From Diadophis punctatus similis (Eukaryota; Chordata; Lepidosauria; Squamata; Dipsadidae): a stretch of 64,000 nucleotides of DNA. Below, piece by piece: positions 1 to 12,343 of the stretch (positions are counted from its first letter, which is position 1; each line of letters begins with the position of its first letter). Both the position numbers and the translations under genes were made by a program. The stretch lies in NCBI GenBank assembly GCA_023053685.1, contig JALIGW010000003.1, forward strand, positions 143,122,008-143,186,007. The letters are read 5' to 3'. The notes under the pieces were generated by a model. The model was given only the letters and a program-made list of their open reading frames with translations. It was not told where the DNA came from and did no database searches.

Positions 1-102
1 CCAGAACCAACCAAACCGGATCCATGACGCCATCATGAGGTCACCAGCAGGTTGCTACCGGTTTGGGCGATCCGGTCCGAACCAGGAGGAACCCACCCCC
101 GG
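1..102. mobile_element. hAT-like non-autonomous element, terminal part
   Basis: Terminal part of a short DNA transposon family found repeatedly in this window. The stretch GATCCGGTCCGAACC followed by GGAGGAACCCACCCC matches the ends of the copies near 11.7 kb, 22.5 kb and 53.7 kb. The rest lies outside the window. It abuts a CR1 fragment, so it probably inserted into that LINE. Confidence 0.7.
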
Positions 103-455
103 TTTAGTCTCTTTTTGAAAGCCTCCAGTGATGGAGCACCCACAACTTCTGAAGGCAAGTTGTTCCATTGGTTGATTGCTCTCTTTGTTAGGAAATGTCT
201 CCTTAGTTCTAGGTTGCTTCTCTCCTTGGTTAGCTTCCATCCATTGTTTCTTGTCTTGCATTCTGGTACTTTGGAAAGTAGTTTGAACCCCTGTTCTTTG
301 TGGCAGCCCCTCAAGTATTGGAACAGTGCTATCATGTCACCCCTAGTCCTTCTTTTCATTAGACTAAACATACCCAATTCCTGTAACTCTTCTTTGTATG
401 TTTCAGCCTCCAGCTACCTAATCAATTTTGTTGTTCTTCTCTACACTCTTTGAAT
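103..455 (-). mobile_element. CR1 LINE 3' fragment (RT C-terminus)
   Basis: Minus-strand remnant of a CR1-type non-LTR retrotransposon. The translation contains the conserved tail of CR1 ORF2: SLMKRRTRGDMIALFQYLRG, then a GWKL...RSNLELRRHFLTKR block, and NQWNNLPSEVV with LEAFKKRL. These follow the reverse transcriptase core in CR1 elements. Only this C-terminal stretch is present, so it is a dead 5'-truncated copy. The same block recurs at 25.3-26.2 kb and 49.0-49.45 kb. Confidence 0.85.
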
Positions 456-2157
456 GCGCTTTACAGTACTTAGATTCCAAATTTTTAGAGATATAACATT
501 AGGAATCAGAATCTGAATTTAAGAAATAAAATGGTAGTTCAACAATACTTATAAGAATTCTGCCCAAAATTTTTTTTGGAAAATATAAATATTCCCCCCA
601 TTGATTAAGAATAGTTGAAAAAAATACTACTTTAATACTGGTATTTATATTAGTATTTATATATACTAATACTAGGTATAATACTAGTTTAAGGAGTTAT
701 TTTTCTGCATAGTAATTTCATTCAATGATCTGTTTTGTTTTTTAAATGTTGCATTGGTACCCCATTAAAAGGAAAGAAATGTAATATTAACTTGTTCCTA
801 TGTTTTTCTGGAATTATTTTGGAAATTGCTATCAGAAGCTCAAGGCATTTTTCATATTTTCATATGCTATATATGCTGAGTGTGGGATGTTAAACAAAGA
901 GCTTAGTAAAACAAAAGCCAAATAACTAAATAGAGCACTCTTATAATGCATTAGTCTAGGACATTGGTTTAAAGCACCATGTCATTATTTTAGAGTTAAA
1001 TGCTTTATACAGGAACATCAAAACCATATATGCTTCAATCGCCAAACATTTTTTTAATGGCTTTCAGATAAAACAATTTATTTATGCAATTAACAACAAC
1101 ATGCAATTTCTAATAATTAGCAGATAATAGTTATCCACAAAGTACTTTATAAAATTGCCTTCAGAACTGCATTCATTCTGCAGGGAACCGCTGAAAATTA
1201 GACTATAAAATTACCAGAAAATGTTCTGCATTAACAAGAATATTCTGTATTCTGCTTCCCCTTCAAATTTATGGGTTTGAGTATTTGTAAACATTTGGTT
1301 TCACATAGAGACAGCAGGCCTTATCGCCTTTCCACTTTATGAAGAAATAAGTACCATGACAGTTTACTCTGAAGGATTATATTTCCAATGGCATTTCCGC
1401 CCTTCAATATATATGCAATACTATATTTTTATATAAGGCCAATGTTTATTTATCTCTACATTTTTGGAAGGTTATAAAAGAAGAGCTATTAAAGAATAAA
1501 GGGACCACTGAATGTAAGATAGAAGGATCGTGACTACTCCACTTCTTTTCTGCATACAGAAACCTCACATTCTAAAGTATCTCTTCAGAACCACTAGAAG
1601 GCAAAAGTATTTTAATAAAATACCACGATGACAGCATGGGAAAATGTATGTAGCTGACCAGAAGCTCTGATTTAAGTGAAGGAACTCTGTGTTAAGATAT
1701 ATTGTTGCATCTTTTAATTTTTTTGTTCCTTGTAAGTTTCAAGCACTCATTAACTATGAAAATTAATGCTGCAATTGTAGAGCAACATATCAAGATTGCA
1801 AGGGAAGGGGGAGATTTCAAATATCTCCACCCGGCTGAACTTTCCTCAGACTGGTAACAACTCTCTTCTCTCTGAAATGCAGATACTAGAGATGCGGTTT
1901 GTCTCTAATTTACAACTCTAGCCCTGTGTAATATGACAAGAGGTACATTTAGCATGGCTTTCAGTAAGGGATTTTAGCAGAGCTTACACAATTAGGAGTG
2001 ATCTGCTTTTCATGTTTTAGTAGTTGGTGTGGTTTGGGTTGATTTATTCATGATAACCTCAGGCTAGTGCAACAAAGACATAAATCAGGACATGGACATT
2101 TTTGTCTTCTTGCCACCCAAGTGCCTTTATTCTGCTGTCTCCTTTGCCACTGCTATA
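456..2157. other. AT-rich DNA, no recognised feature
   Basis: No long ORF, recognisable repeat end or RNA gene seen. It may contain decayed repeats that cannot be identified by eye. Confidence 0.5.
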
Positions 2158-2548
2158 CACAAATAGCCCTTGACTTATAACTGCTCATTTACCAACCGTT
2201 TAAAGTTACAATGGATCCCCTCAAAAGTACTTACAACCTGTACTCAAGATTCTGAAGGTCCTGCTCCCCACCCCAGTTACATGATTGGCAACCGGTCCAT
2301 AATTACATGCATTTACATCCGTGGTCACAGCAACATTACAAAAAAAATACAATTTTTTTAAAATTGGAAACCTGCCTTTATTTCTGGTTTCCAGCAAACT
2401 AATGCCTTCTGCAAGCAAAGGGTTTGCTTAATGATGGCGGCATGAGTTGTACAACCACTGTGTTTGCTTAATGATTGCTGCAAAAAAATGTTGTAAAATT
2501 GAGTCAGTCATGTGGATACCTTGACTTATGACCATCATGACATACAAC
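2158..2548. repeat. decayed interspersed repeat (ACTTATGACC-type)
   Basis: Begins near CCCTTGACTTATAACTGC and ends near CCTTGACTTATGACCATC, with inner phrases such as GCTTAATGAT and GTCATGTGG. These resemble a widespread reptile repeat whose ends read like CTTGACTTACGACC. A related copy lies at 37.4-37.86 kb. The superfamily was not determined. Confidence 0.5.
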
Positions 2549-2762
2549 AAAATGAAGAGTCTTTGGTGCTCTCCGAGCTTGCTTGTTTTCTTGCAGAAGT
2601 TTCATTACCCTAACTAGGTAACACCAGCTAGTAAGGAGTGCTGTTTGCTGTCAGTTTATATTCTGGTGTCTTGCCTGTCTCTGTGGGTGGGGGTGGTCTT
2701 AGGGATTCTTTGGTTAGGCCATTTACTAATGGCCGTTTGGCAGTTTTTTGATTGGGGTACAA

Positions 2763-3101
2763 CAGTGGTTCCCAACCTTTTTGTGATCGAGTACCACTTG
2801 GAGGTCCCATACAGTCGCCGCGTACCACCTGGTTCCAGAGAAACTAAATTCGATCAGATATCACTTTATTTCCATAATTGTACCGTTCCTTTTTTGGCCC
2901 CGCGCATCCAGCAACTGGATTCTCGGGCCGCTGGGACCAGGTGGGTGGCGTGTGGCAACAGTTGTGTTAGGCAGTAAACATTTTTGTGAAGTAAAAAATA
3001 ACTAACTAAAAATCGTTCATGACCCCGAAAGTGTTCGCGTACCACCTGGAAGGCCCTCGCGTACCACTAGTGGTACACGTACCACAGGTTGGGAACCACT
3101 G
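2763..3101. mobile_element. hAT MITE with perfect 8-bp TSD
   Basis: A 339-bp non-autonomous DNA transposon. It begins CAGTGGTTCCCAACCTTTTT and ends AGGTTGGGAACCACTG, which are inverted repeats. It is flanked by identical 8-bp duplications GGGTACAA (2755-2762 and 3102-3109). Terminal CAG/CTG, inverted repeats and an 8-bp duplication are hAT hallmarks. Inside are diverged repeats of GTACCACCTGG. There is no transposase ORF. Confidence 0.9.
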
Positions 3102-3386
3102 GGGTACAACATAGACTCTGCAAAAGAGACAATCAACCAGCCCTAAAGAGAAAAAGACTCCAGCACTTCTCCACCAGTAATCAACATTCAGATCAGCATA
3201 GATTAACTCCAAGGTCAACTTCAGACCAACAATCAAGTAAACAATACCCTAATCAAGAAACTGCCAAAGAGCCATTAGTAAACAAAAGAATTTTTCCAAC
3301 CAAAGAATCCCTAAGATCACCCCACCCACACAGACAGGCAAGACACCAGAATATAAACTGACAGCAAACAGCACTCTTTACTAGCC

Positions 3387-3421
3387 CTGATGATGTTACC
3401 TAGTTAGGGAAATGAAACGTC
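3387..3421 (+). ncRNA. hammerhead-ribozyme-like core in Penelope-like terminal repeat
   Basis: The order is CTGATGA (3387-3393), a potential stem II (TTACC, loop, then GGGAAA in place of GGGTAA), then GAAA (3414-3417) and CGTC. This is the conserved order of a hammerhead core: CUGANGA, stem II, GAAA, short stem III, UH cleavage site. Penelope-like terminal repeats are known to carry such motifs. In the opposite arm (minus strand, about 2597-2633) stem II pairs perfectly (TTACC/GGTAA) but CTGATGA has decayed to CTGGTGT. Activity is not shown. Confidence 0.4.
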
Positions 3422-3466
3422 TGCAAGAAAACAAGCAAGTTCAGAGAACACCAAGAACTCTTCATT

Positions 3467-5869
3467 TCAACTTTGAGTTCAAATATCCTTCTGTATTGAT
3501 ACAATAAAATTTTTGGCCTCCATTATAGTTGTATTTGAGAACTACTGTATTTGTTTTAGGAGTTTTATTAATTTTCTAAACAGATTCAGGTTAATATATG
3601 TAAGAAAAGCATGTTATGAAGAGCTGCTTAGGCAGACTATAATCTGCAATGTGTATAGCAGTGTTTTTCAAAATTAGCAATATGAAGTGCATACTAGCTG
3701 GGGAATTCTGGGAAAATTCAATTCCACACACCTTAACACTGTCTAGTTTGAAAAACACTGGTCCACATGGATGAGACTTCAGTTCTCATTCAGCATGAAA
3801 GAAAGTTTAGGAAATCAGATTTCCAAGCTATCTGGTATCATGTTCACCCAGAAATTAATTCCAATGACTTAATCAGACCAGCTTGTCTTTTAGAATTGAA
3901 ACATGAGTGTACCATAACTTTACCAGGAGTGGATTCGGGAATTTTGACTCACAACAATTTGTATCCAGGTAAACAGAAGCCATTTAGATTGTGTTATATA
4001 TTATTGTGTTATATATTATTCCATCCATTGATAGTCAAAGTAATGTGAAAGTAGAAGGAGCAGAGAAATCACTTGTTATAAAGCTGCCATGCCTAATGGT
4101 TAATAGCCATTGGGAAAATCCTTGGCTATCCATATTATTTAAAATGTACGTGCAATTCCCATCTACTCTTCATCTGTTCATGTGGTATTTATGACTGGGA
4201 CATGCTGTTTACTTCGGGCATACTAGATTATTACTTGTAACTATTTTTAAATGTTTGTATGCTACTATGATATGGGTGGCCATAGAAATTAATTAAATGA
4301 ATGAATAAATAAATAATACATAATCAGGTAATCATTTATTTGCTTTGTTTAAGAAAAATCCTTACATATGACATTTACTAAAACATATACCAGGATGATA
4401 TTATGAGAACCATGAACTGTGGGTTGCATTAGATTAGGTTAAACTCCCTTAAATCAGTATTACAACTAATGATGAATAACCCAAGCCTAGTTCATTTCAG
4501 TGGAATGTCAAAGGTATAGATTCATGCTGATATGGGTTGAAGATGACTGTTAATTTGGTTTGTATTACCTAGAAGCTGATTTTATACATTTTAATTTTAA
4601 TTTTAAAAATAAATATTAAAAGTGAATATGTTAAACTATTCAAATAAATATGTACAAACATTTAAAAATAAAATTTCAAAACATTGATTATGAAATAATT
4701 TGCAAAAGTTTATTCAACCATTGTCTGGCTTGCAATCACTTGCGCAATATTCTTATGCAAAACCTACTTCTGAATCATACCAATCATTTGCTTAGAAACA
4801 TTTTCAGGACAATCAGTCCTGATTTTGATTAATATCTGAACTTGCTTCTTTTTTTAAAATGAACATGCCTTTCATATGCAACTGAAGATTTCTGACCAAA
4901 GAATAATAACTTCCCCGCAACTTGGTGGGATAACTAAGGCCTTACTTTGATCTGGAATACTACTTGGATCTCCTGTTGGTTTGTGCGTGACAGATTTAAA
5001 TATATTGGGGTCGGTGTAAATGTATTTCGGCTAGTTCAGCACTTTTCTAAAGGTCTCCAGGCCTACAACTTTGGCATATGATGACAGAGCTATCTTAAAC
5101 TGACCTTGGCTTCTCTGAAATTATTCTAAGGCAGCTGTGCTAAGCAAACATATTCTAAGCAGTCATCTGCTTATAGTTTTTCTGTTTTCTATTTCACTTG
5201 AATGCACAAAATTGCTTGTGTGTTTTTCTTTATTTTTTGTTATCTTTGAAAGAAAAAAAAAGACTAACATGGCTGTCCCAATGTAAATAGTTGGACAAGC
5301 CAAGTATATTATGCTTTTTGGCTTGTGCAGTTAGGGAATTTAACTCATATGCAATTTTGTTTTCTTCGGCACCATGATTTCCTGCCTTTTCATTTTTTCC
5401 CATAATCACGCTGCCATTCTGAAAGCATACTTCAAAACTGTCCGCTTTCCAGTATCATATCTTCCAGCAGGAACAATATGTTGATTAGGCCAAAATATCT
5501 TTTATAATGGAGATTATCAGCATACAGTGGCATTTTTCTACTACTTCCAGTTATTCTTGGCTCTGGAATGGAGCAAAAACTTAAGCAAGTAAAGAATGGA
5601 ACTTATCTGTTCAAGAAAAAGTGTTTCCCAAATCCACAATATAATGTATTCCATTCTACTGCAATATTCAGTCTCATCTTGAAAAAGAATTAAATGTTTT
5701 ATTTTCAGTTGATCCATAAATAAGGCATACTGAAATACTTGTATTTGTATTTGTTTGTTTGTCAAGCATATATGATTATAAGCAAAGTACAAACAGTAAA
5801 ACATGATTGAATATATATGTAATATTACAAGCATGAATAAGAGTAAAAGAGGTATGAATATATGGGTAC
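3467..5869. other. AT-rich DNA, mostly unassigned
   Basis: Apart from the small inverted-repeat element at 3659-3760, I see no gene or identifiable repeat. There is a tandem 15-bp duplication (TTGTGTTATATATTA) at about 3989-4018. Short ORFs here lack recognisable domains. Confidence 0.5.
3659..3760. mobile_element. short hAT-like MITE
   Basis: About 102 bp between CAGTGTTTTTCAAA and its near reverse complement AGTTTGAAAAACACTG. The inner phrase GCTGGGGAATTCTGGG recurs at 56.28 kb, where it ends in GGGAAACACTG. Flanking 8-mers (GTGTATAG and GTCCACAT) do not match well, so the duplication has decayed. Confidence 0.65.
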
Positions 5870-6590
5870 ATTAGGACAGGAACGGTAGGCACGATTGTGC
5901 GCTTATGCACGCCCCTTACTGACCTCTTAGGAATGGGGTGAGGTCAATGGTAGATAATAAGAGGTTGAAGTTTTTGGGGTTTGGGGAAGAAACTACTGAG
6001 TCAGGTAAAGTGTTCCAGGTGTTGACAACTCTGTTGTTGAAGTCGAATTTTTTGCAATCAAGTCTGGAGCGGTTTACATTAAGTTTGTATCTATTATGAG
6101 CACGTGTATTATTGCGGTTGAAGCTGAAATAGTCGTTAACAGGTAGGACATTGAGGCGGATAATTTTGTGAGCTACACTTAGGTCAGATCGAAGGCGGCA
6201 GAGTTCTAAATTCTGAAGTCCCAAAATTTCAAGTCTGGTTTCATAAGGAATTCTGTTGTGAACAGAGGAATGTAATACTCTTCTTGTGAAGTATCTCTGG
6301 ACATTCTCAATTGTGTTAATGTCTGATATGTAGTGTGGGTTCCAGACTGATGAGCTGTATTCAAGGATCGGTCTAGCAAATGTTTTGTATGCTCTGGTTA
6401 AGAGTACAATGTTACCAGAGAAGAAGCTGCACAAGATTAGGTTAACCACTCTTAATGCCTTCTTTGCTATGTAGTTGCAGTGGGCTCTGGCACTTAGATC
6501 GTTTGAGATGAGTACTCCGAGGTCCTTTACTGAGTGAGGATCATCATCAAGGTCATGATCCTTAAGTTTGTATTTGGTTTACTTCGATTT
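5870..6590 (-). mobile_element. CR1/L3-type LINE 3' end with partial ORF2
   Basis: Minus-strand LINE fragment. An open stretch of about 177 codons (5916-6449) encodes the C-terminal part of a CR1/L3-like reverse transcriptase: YKTFARPILEYSSSVWNPHY, then ENVQRYFTRRVL, LGLQNLELCRLRSDL and VVNTWNTLPDSVVSSPNPKNF. The same frame seems to continue upstream (to about 6585) with VKDLGVLISNDLS, the usual preceding motif, so the called start is not a real start. The catalytic RT core is absent. The 3' end near 5870 reads GGACAGGAACGGTAGGCACG, a phrase common in snake LINE 3' ends. Confidence 0.8.
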
Positions 6591-6594
6591 ATGA

Positions 6595-6935
6595 TTTTAA
6601 CTTCATTTGCATATATAATCATAGAGACTTGCTGTTTGCAAAAAAAAGATAACTAAGTAGATTAAACACTTTTTAATTTTGTAAACATCATTACTGTTAG
6701 GACCTTTAGACACATAGTGTTATCAAAAATTTAACCAATATGAGTATGTACTTTATGCTTTACCAGGATTAAACTATCCCTCTTGGTTGATGGTCACCAA
6801 TTTAGGTGACTTTAAAATATGTTGTTCACCAAGTTATTCTACAGATATTGAAATAAAATTAATGAATATGTGCAAGGAGATTCAGTAGCTTCATGGAGGA
6901 TAAAGCTGTTAATGGCTATTAGTCATAATGTCATA
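6595..6935. other. unassigned AT-rich stretch
   Basis: No ORF with a recognisable domain and no repeat end identified. Confidence 0.4.
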
Positions 6936-6936
6936 A

Positions 6937-7018
6937 TAGGTAAAGGTAAATGTTCCCCTCGCACACAAGTGCTAGTCATTCCCAACTCTAGGGGCCAGTG
7001 CTTATCTCTGTTTCAAAG
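6937..7018 (+). repeat. SINE-like repeat fragment (GGTAAAGGTAAA head)
   Basis: Begins AGGTAAAGGTAAATGTTCCC, continues GTGCTAGTCATTCCCAACTC and ends near TCTGTTTCAAAGC. The same family, in opposite orientation and longer, is at 40.12-40.29 kb. It looks like a 5' fragment of a squamate interspersed repeat. The family name was not determined. Confidence 0.55.
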
Positions 7019-7039
7019 CAACAACACGAAACAAAATGG

Positions 7040-8009
7040 AAAATATTATAATAACAACTGACATGGTTGCAAAACAAAGAAGGTCAAGAACTATATAAGA
7101 ATATAAGGAAAAACAGCTGGATGACAGATTAAATAGATGGAAAACCAAAGCTTTACATGGACAACACTTGAAAAACATTGAAGCAAAATGTGATGACAAC
7201 CTTACACGGGCATGGCTTAAAATGGGAACCATCAAGAAAGAAATGGAAGGTTTAATACTCGCTGCTCAAGAACAAGCACTACAAACTAATGCCATGAAAG
7301 CGAAGATACAAAAATCCACTGACAATCCAAACTGCCGACTTTGCAACGAGAAAGTTGAAACTGTTTCACACTTAATATGGGAGTGCAGCAAAATCGCGCA
7401 GATTGATTACAAAGGTAGACATGATCGAGTTGCTAAATTAGTCCACTGGTCATTATGTAAAAAATATGACATACCTGAGTCCGAAAAGTCATGGGAGCAC
7501 AAAGTGGAAAAAGTTACTGAAAATGAGACGGTGAAGATCTTGTGGGACTTTCAAATACAGACAGATTGTCATTTGGAACACAACACGCCAGTTATCATGG
7601 TCGTCGAGGGCCAAAGAGTACAGTTTATTGATATCGCTGTATCTGGAGATGCCAGAGTCGAAGAAAAAGAACTGGAAAAAAATTACAAAATATCGCGACC
7701 TGGCCATTGAAACTACACGGCTATGGATGAAACATGTAACAGTGATACCCATTGTCATCGGGGCACTTGGTACCATGTCCAAGAATTTCACAAAACACAT
7801 CAAGAAATTTCAGCTTCCTGCAATAACACCAGAGGAACTGCAAAAAACTGTGCCACTTGGAACATCATATATTTTAAGAAGATACTTGGTTGATACCTAG
7901 GATGCTGGCAGCAACCTGTATCAACCATTAGCACCAGTCAGTGGTATTTGTGACACTTTTTAAAATGTTCAGTTGACTGAGTTTCATGTTTAATGAATAA
8001 AAGAGATAA

Positions 8010-8010
<1 letters not shown>
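7040..8010 (+). mobile_element. R4-clade LINE, 3' part (zinc finger and endonuclease)
   Basis: Plus-strand remnant of an R4/Dong-type non-LTR retrotransposon, a group with a C-terminal restriction-like endonuclease instead of an APE domain. The open frame at 7168-7710 carries ILAAQEQALQTNAMKAKI, a CCHC finger (CRLCN...SHLIWEC, about codons 57-74) and the endonuclease block (KILWDFQIQTD, then IDIAVSGDARVEEKELEK). In family members the block after QTD contains a PD pair; here it reads NTPVIMVV, so the Asp is lost. The frame breaks in the A-run near 7676-7690 and continues in the next frame (7628-7900) with VIPIVIGALGTMSKNF and LGTSYILRRYL, the usual C-terminus. A dead, 5'-truncated copy. A (TAG)n tail follows. 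Confidence 0.8.
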
Positions 8011-8054
<44 letters not shown>

Positions 8055-8055
8055 A
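8009..8055 (+). repeat. (TAG)n microsatellite at R4 tail
   Basis: About fifteen TAG/AGT units directly follow the R4 3' end (AATGAATAAAAGAGATAA). They were probably seeded by the LINE tail. Confidence 0.9.
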
Positions 8056-8720
8056 TGATAGTGGCAATCTACTTACATTTTCAAGAAAGCCACAAGCATG
8101 TTCATTGAGAGCTGAGCTTCAGTTGAAGGAGATTTTATTGGTTAAAATGAGGAAAGGAAAATGCTGAAATTCCCTCCCCACTTCAAAAACAAGGGAAAAA
8201 ATAATTTTGCACTATTAGCCCATCCATTGTAGCCTTTGTCCATTCAAGAAATGCCAAGTGAAACTTCTCGTTGCCAAAAGGTTACCCACTACTATAGTAG
8301 ACAGACTAATTACACCGATTCAATACCAACTGCTTTTGTTTTGAAGTAGCTAATTTGCTATTTTGACAAAGGCCTCGTAGCATAGATTCAGCCTAGGATG
8401 GCATTGACACCATCATCAGGGATCCTGTTCATACATTTACCATTAAGATTTATAAGATATGTCTGGTATTGTTGTTTAAAATTTTCTTCACCGTTTTAAC
8501 ATACAGATTTGGCATATGCCATTTAAAAATATTGGCTGCTTTTGTAGATTAATTTTTGTATCTAGTTTATCTACTTTAAAAAAAATTAAAATGGTGTTTA
8601 AAATTTTATGGACATCATCTTGTTACAAACCTGTATCTGCTGTACTGCACTACACTGCTGCGTACTTCAAAGGAATATATTAATGAAATATAGCTAAGGA
8701 AAGCTACATTTCATCCATCT
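8056..8720. other. unassigned stretch
   Basis: No gene or clear repeat recognised between the R4 tail and the compound microsatellite. Confidence 0.45.
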
Positions 8721-9662
<942 letters not shown>

Positions 9663-11254
9663 ACCTATCCAAATTTGCATTAATTTTAATTGGTCTTTAC
9701 AAATTTCTTCCTATTTCCCTGACTCGAAAAACTACAAATAAAAACTATTTGTATGAAAGAATCCCTTGTGCTTTGGACTTATGAGCTATAATTTGTTGAA
9801 TAAGCTGTGATAATTGTTTTATTGAGGCTGCAAAATTTATTGTATGGTATGTCCTTAAAATATGGCTTATTTTTTTAAATTGAAGTTTAGTATTTTAGTA
9901 GAGATGGGGAAAGAAGTTGGCAACTTTGTTTTCAACACTTCGTCTTGTGGATTAATGTACTATATGTATCAATTAGGATCTACATCTTCATCAAATTCAT
10001 GAATATTTGGGCTGAGAGCTTCTTCAGAAGCATAGGAACAATGGAACAATCACGGGATTTGTTTTCATGTCTGCTAAACCACAAAAAAGGAGTCATAAAG
10101 ATGCATACACTGTTAGCTTATGTTTTTAACTATGTTACGTTTTGTTGATTGGCACAGTATTGAAGCCAGTTTAACTGTCCTTTTGGATATGTAGAAATGA
10201 GAATTTGTTACTCTGAAGCATTATCTCTTTGGATTCACACCACAAGCCTTTCTTATTAATTAGTAAGTTACATTGATTGGAGGATGGCAAAAGTGCATGG
10301 ATATCCACAAGGGAAGTCAAAGGATGGCAAAGAAAGACAAATGGTATGTGTGATAACCTAATAACATGAATGCTGTGATTTATAGACATGCATCAGCTGT
10401 CCTAATATTACTGTATATCATCATAGTATTTGTGGGATTGTATCATTAGCCTGTTATTGAAGCATTATTCTTTTGTAGTTGTCTATGAACACTACTGCAA
10501 ACATATGTCTTCATGAACTATTTTCTAAGGCTTATTACATCATGCAGATAAAACCATAACAGAATTTGAACCCTGTTTACAGTTTTGAACTGATAAATCT
10601 GTTTCATTCCAATTGTTACAGAATTTACTGATTTCTTTTGAAAAGCAATTGGCCTAAATTTAAGATATATTCTGTAAAAAAGAAAAAAAAAGTTCAGTTG
10701 TCCTTATATTTCAGGTAAGCAATGAGACATTTTTTTTCCTGATCTCTTTGTATCACACATCTGGGTTCTGAATCTGTATAGAAAACCTCTGTTGGAAATT
10801 TCGATACTGTTTTGGGAAGTGAACTGCTTTCTATATGTGCTTCTGGGTGTGGTTTTACTTTTCTACGACAACACTGTCATCAAGAATCTTTTCCACTCAT
10901 TAGGAACTCTGTTGCAAAAAAGTTATATTTTTGATCCTTGCCTATGTTAGTAGATTATATAAAGGGTATCATATCTGCTAATGGTGTTTTCTTTTTTCTG
11001 TAATTTGGTTAAATTATGGCTTTGAAAGTGACACTTAATTGCCATCACAGACAACCTTTCTATATATTTATTCAAGGAAAGACCAGATTGTTGAAAGCTT
11101 GTCCTCAAGACTGCAACTTCTTCTTTAGGAGAAAACTTTGCTCATGACTTCACCAATGTGCCAGTCTCAGGATGTATCATTACAATCTTATCCCAAGTTT
11201 GTATCCACTTTCTATGGCCTGAAGCTGAATGATTTCTGTCCAAGAGATTTTCTT
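9663..11254. other. unassigned stretch
   Basis: AT-rich, with no recognisable coding domain or transposon end. ORFs are all under 75 codons and look random. Confidence 0.45.
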
Positions 11255-11770
11255 CATTCCGATGGGGTTCTCTCCTTGATTAACTCCCTCCATTGCTTCT
11301 TGTCCTGCCTTCAGGTCAGGGGTGGGTTCCACTTACCTTCGCCACCAGTTTGCATCGTGACATTTCACGTGCAAGTGGGGTCACTCCCACTTGCGTGGGG
11401 TTGCTCCGCTCACGCGCTCACGTGTGTCCCCCTCATGCAATTCTACTTCCGCGCATGTTCAGTAGCTATAATCAGCCCAAAACACATTCAGGTGAAGGAA
11501 TAAAGGTAAGTATAAAACTGGGGGTGGGCAGGAGGGCCCTTTTTAAAGCAGCAGCAGAGAAAAAAACTTCCAAACAGTAAAAAATACGGAAAAAAATCCA
11601 AAAAAAAGATGGCGGTGCCCACGGACCGGAACCAACCGAACTGGATCCGTGACGCCACCATGAGATCACCAGCAGGTTGCTACCGGTTCAGGTGATCTGG
11701 TCCGAACTGGGAGGAACCCACCCCTGCTTCAGGTGCTTTGGACAATAGGTTGACTCTCTCCTCTTCTAAT
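11255..11770 (-). mobile_element. CR1 LINE fragment split by a hAT element
   Basis: The minus-strand CR1 C-terminal block seen at 103-455 and 49.0-49.45 kb appears on both sides of a hAT insertion: CTTGATTAACTCCCTCCATT and CTTGTCCTGCCTTCAGGT before it, and GCTTTGGACAATAGGTTGAC after it. The uninterrupted copy at 49.2 kb reads ACCCTCAGGTGCTTTGGAGA, which shows the empty site and confirms CTTCAGGT as the duplicated target. Left and right limits are approximate. Confidence 0.75.
11317..11726. mobile_element. hAT-like non-autonomous element, perfect 8-bp TSD
   Basis: 410 bp. Starts CAGGGGTGGGTTCCACTTAC and ends GGGAGGAACCCACCCCTG, giving a terminal inverted repeat of about 14 bp. Flanked by CTTCAGGT on both sides (11309-11316, 11727-11734). 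The interior carries AAGATGGCGG (11607-11616), a YY1-like motif. It shares its right half with copies at 1-102, 22.2-22.5 kb and 53.5-53.7 kb. No transposase. Confidence 0.9.
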
Positions 11771-12343
11771 CAAGGTTCAGTGATATCACAATTGTATATA
11801 CCTTTTATCTTTCAAATCTCTGTTGGGATTGGAACTTACATTAATTTTATAAGACTAAAAAAAACAAAAAACCAGGGATGGTTGTAGTGTTTGCATATTC
11901 TCTACCAAATGGATTGATACCAGCCTATGCACCACCAGGAGAATGCAATTTTGAGCATGTTGCTTCCCTTATCTCCATCTGGCAATGCTGCTCCAAACAC
12001 TGCAGCTGCAATTTACCAGAAATATCACCAATAGTATCTCAGGCAAGGCTGCTTGGAGCATTGATAGTCAGAATTCCTTCCAAAGTATAATACACAAGTA
12101 CATGTTTAAGTAGAAATGTTATCTTAAAGCAGTTGTGTACTTTAGTTAGCCAAAATGTACAAGTCCCAGATCCAAAAAGTTAACTTGAAAACGAAGTCAG
12201 ATAAAAGCCAAATAAATCTACAAACCAGTCCAAATGTTTCACTGAAAGTACACCAAGTGTAGATAAATTTTAAATACTGCACCAAATTTTAGAACACTGG
12301 CAAACTAAGTAGGTCATTATTCAAATGGAGTCCTCCTTGAAAG
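11771..12343. other. unassigned stretch
   Basis: No recognisable gene or repeat. A 70-codon ORF at 11878-12090 has no identifiable domain. Confidence 0.4.

Larger units (their letters stand above)
2549..3466 (+). mobile_element. Penelope-like fold-back unit with inverted terminal arms
   Basis: The left arm (about 2549-2758) and right arm (about 3247-3466) are imperfect reverse complements of each other over about 210 bp. For example CTTGCTTGTTTTCTTGCAGA on the left pairs with TCTGCAAGAAAACAAGCAAG-like sequence on the right. The piece just inside the right arm (about 3115-3260) matches the tail of the Penelope-like fragment at 31.6-31.73 kb. The simplest reading is a Penelope-like retroelement 3' end flanked by two terminal repeats in opposite orientation, which is a known arrangement for that class. 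A hAT element (2763-3101) inserted later. No ORF remains. Confidence 0.6.
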
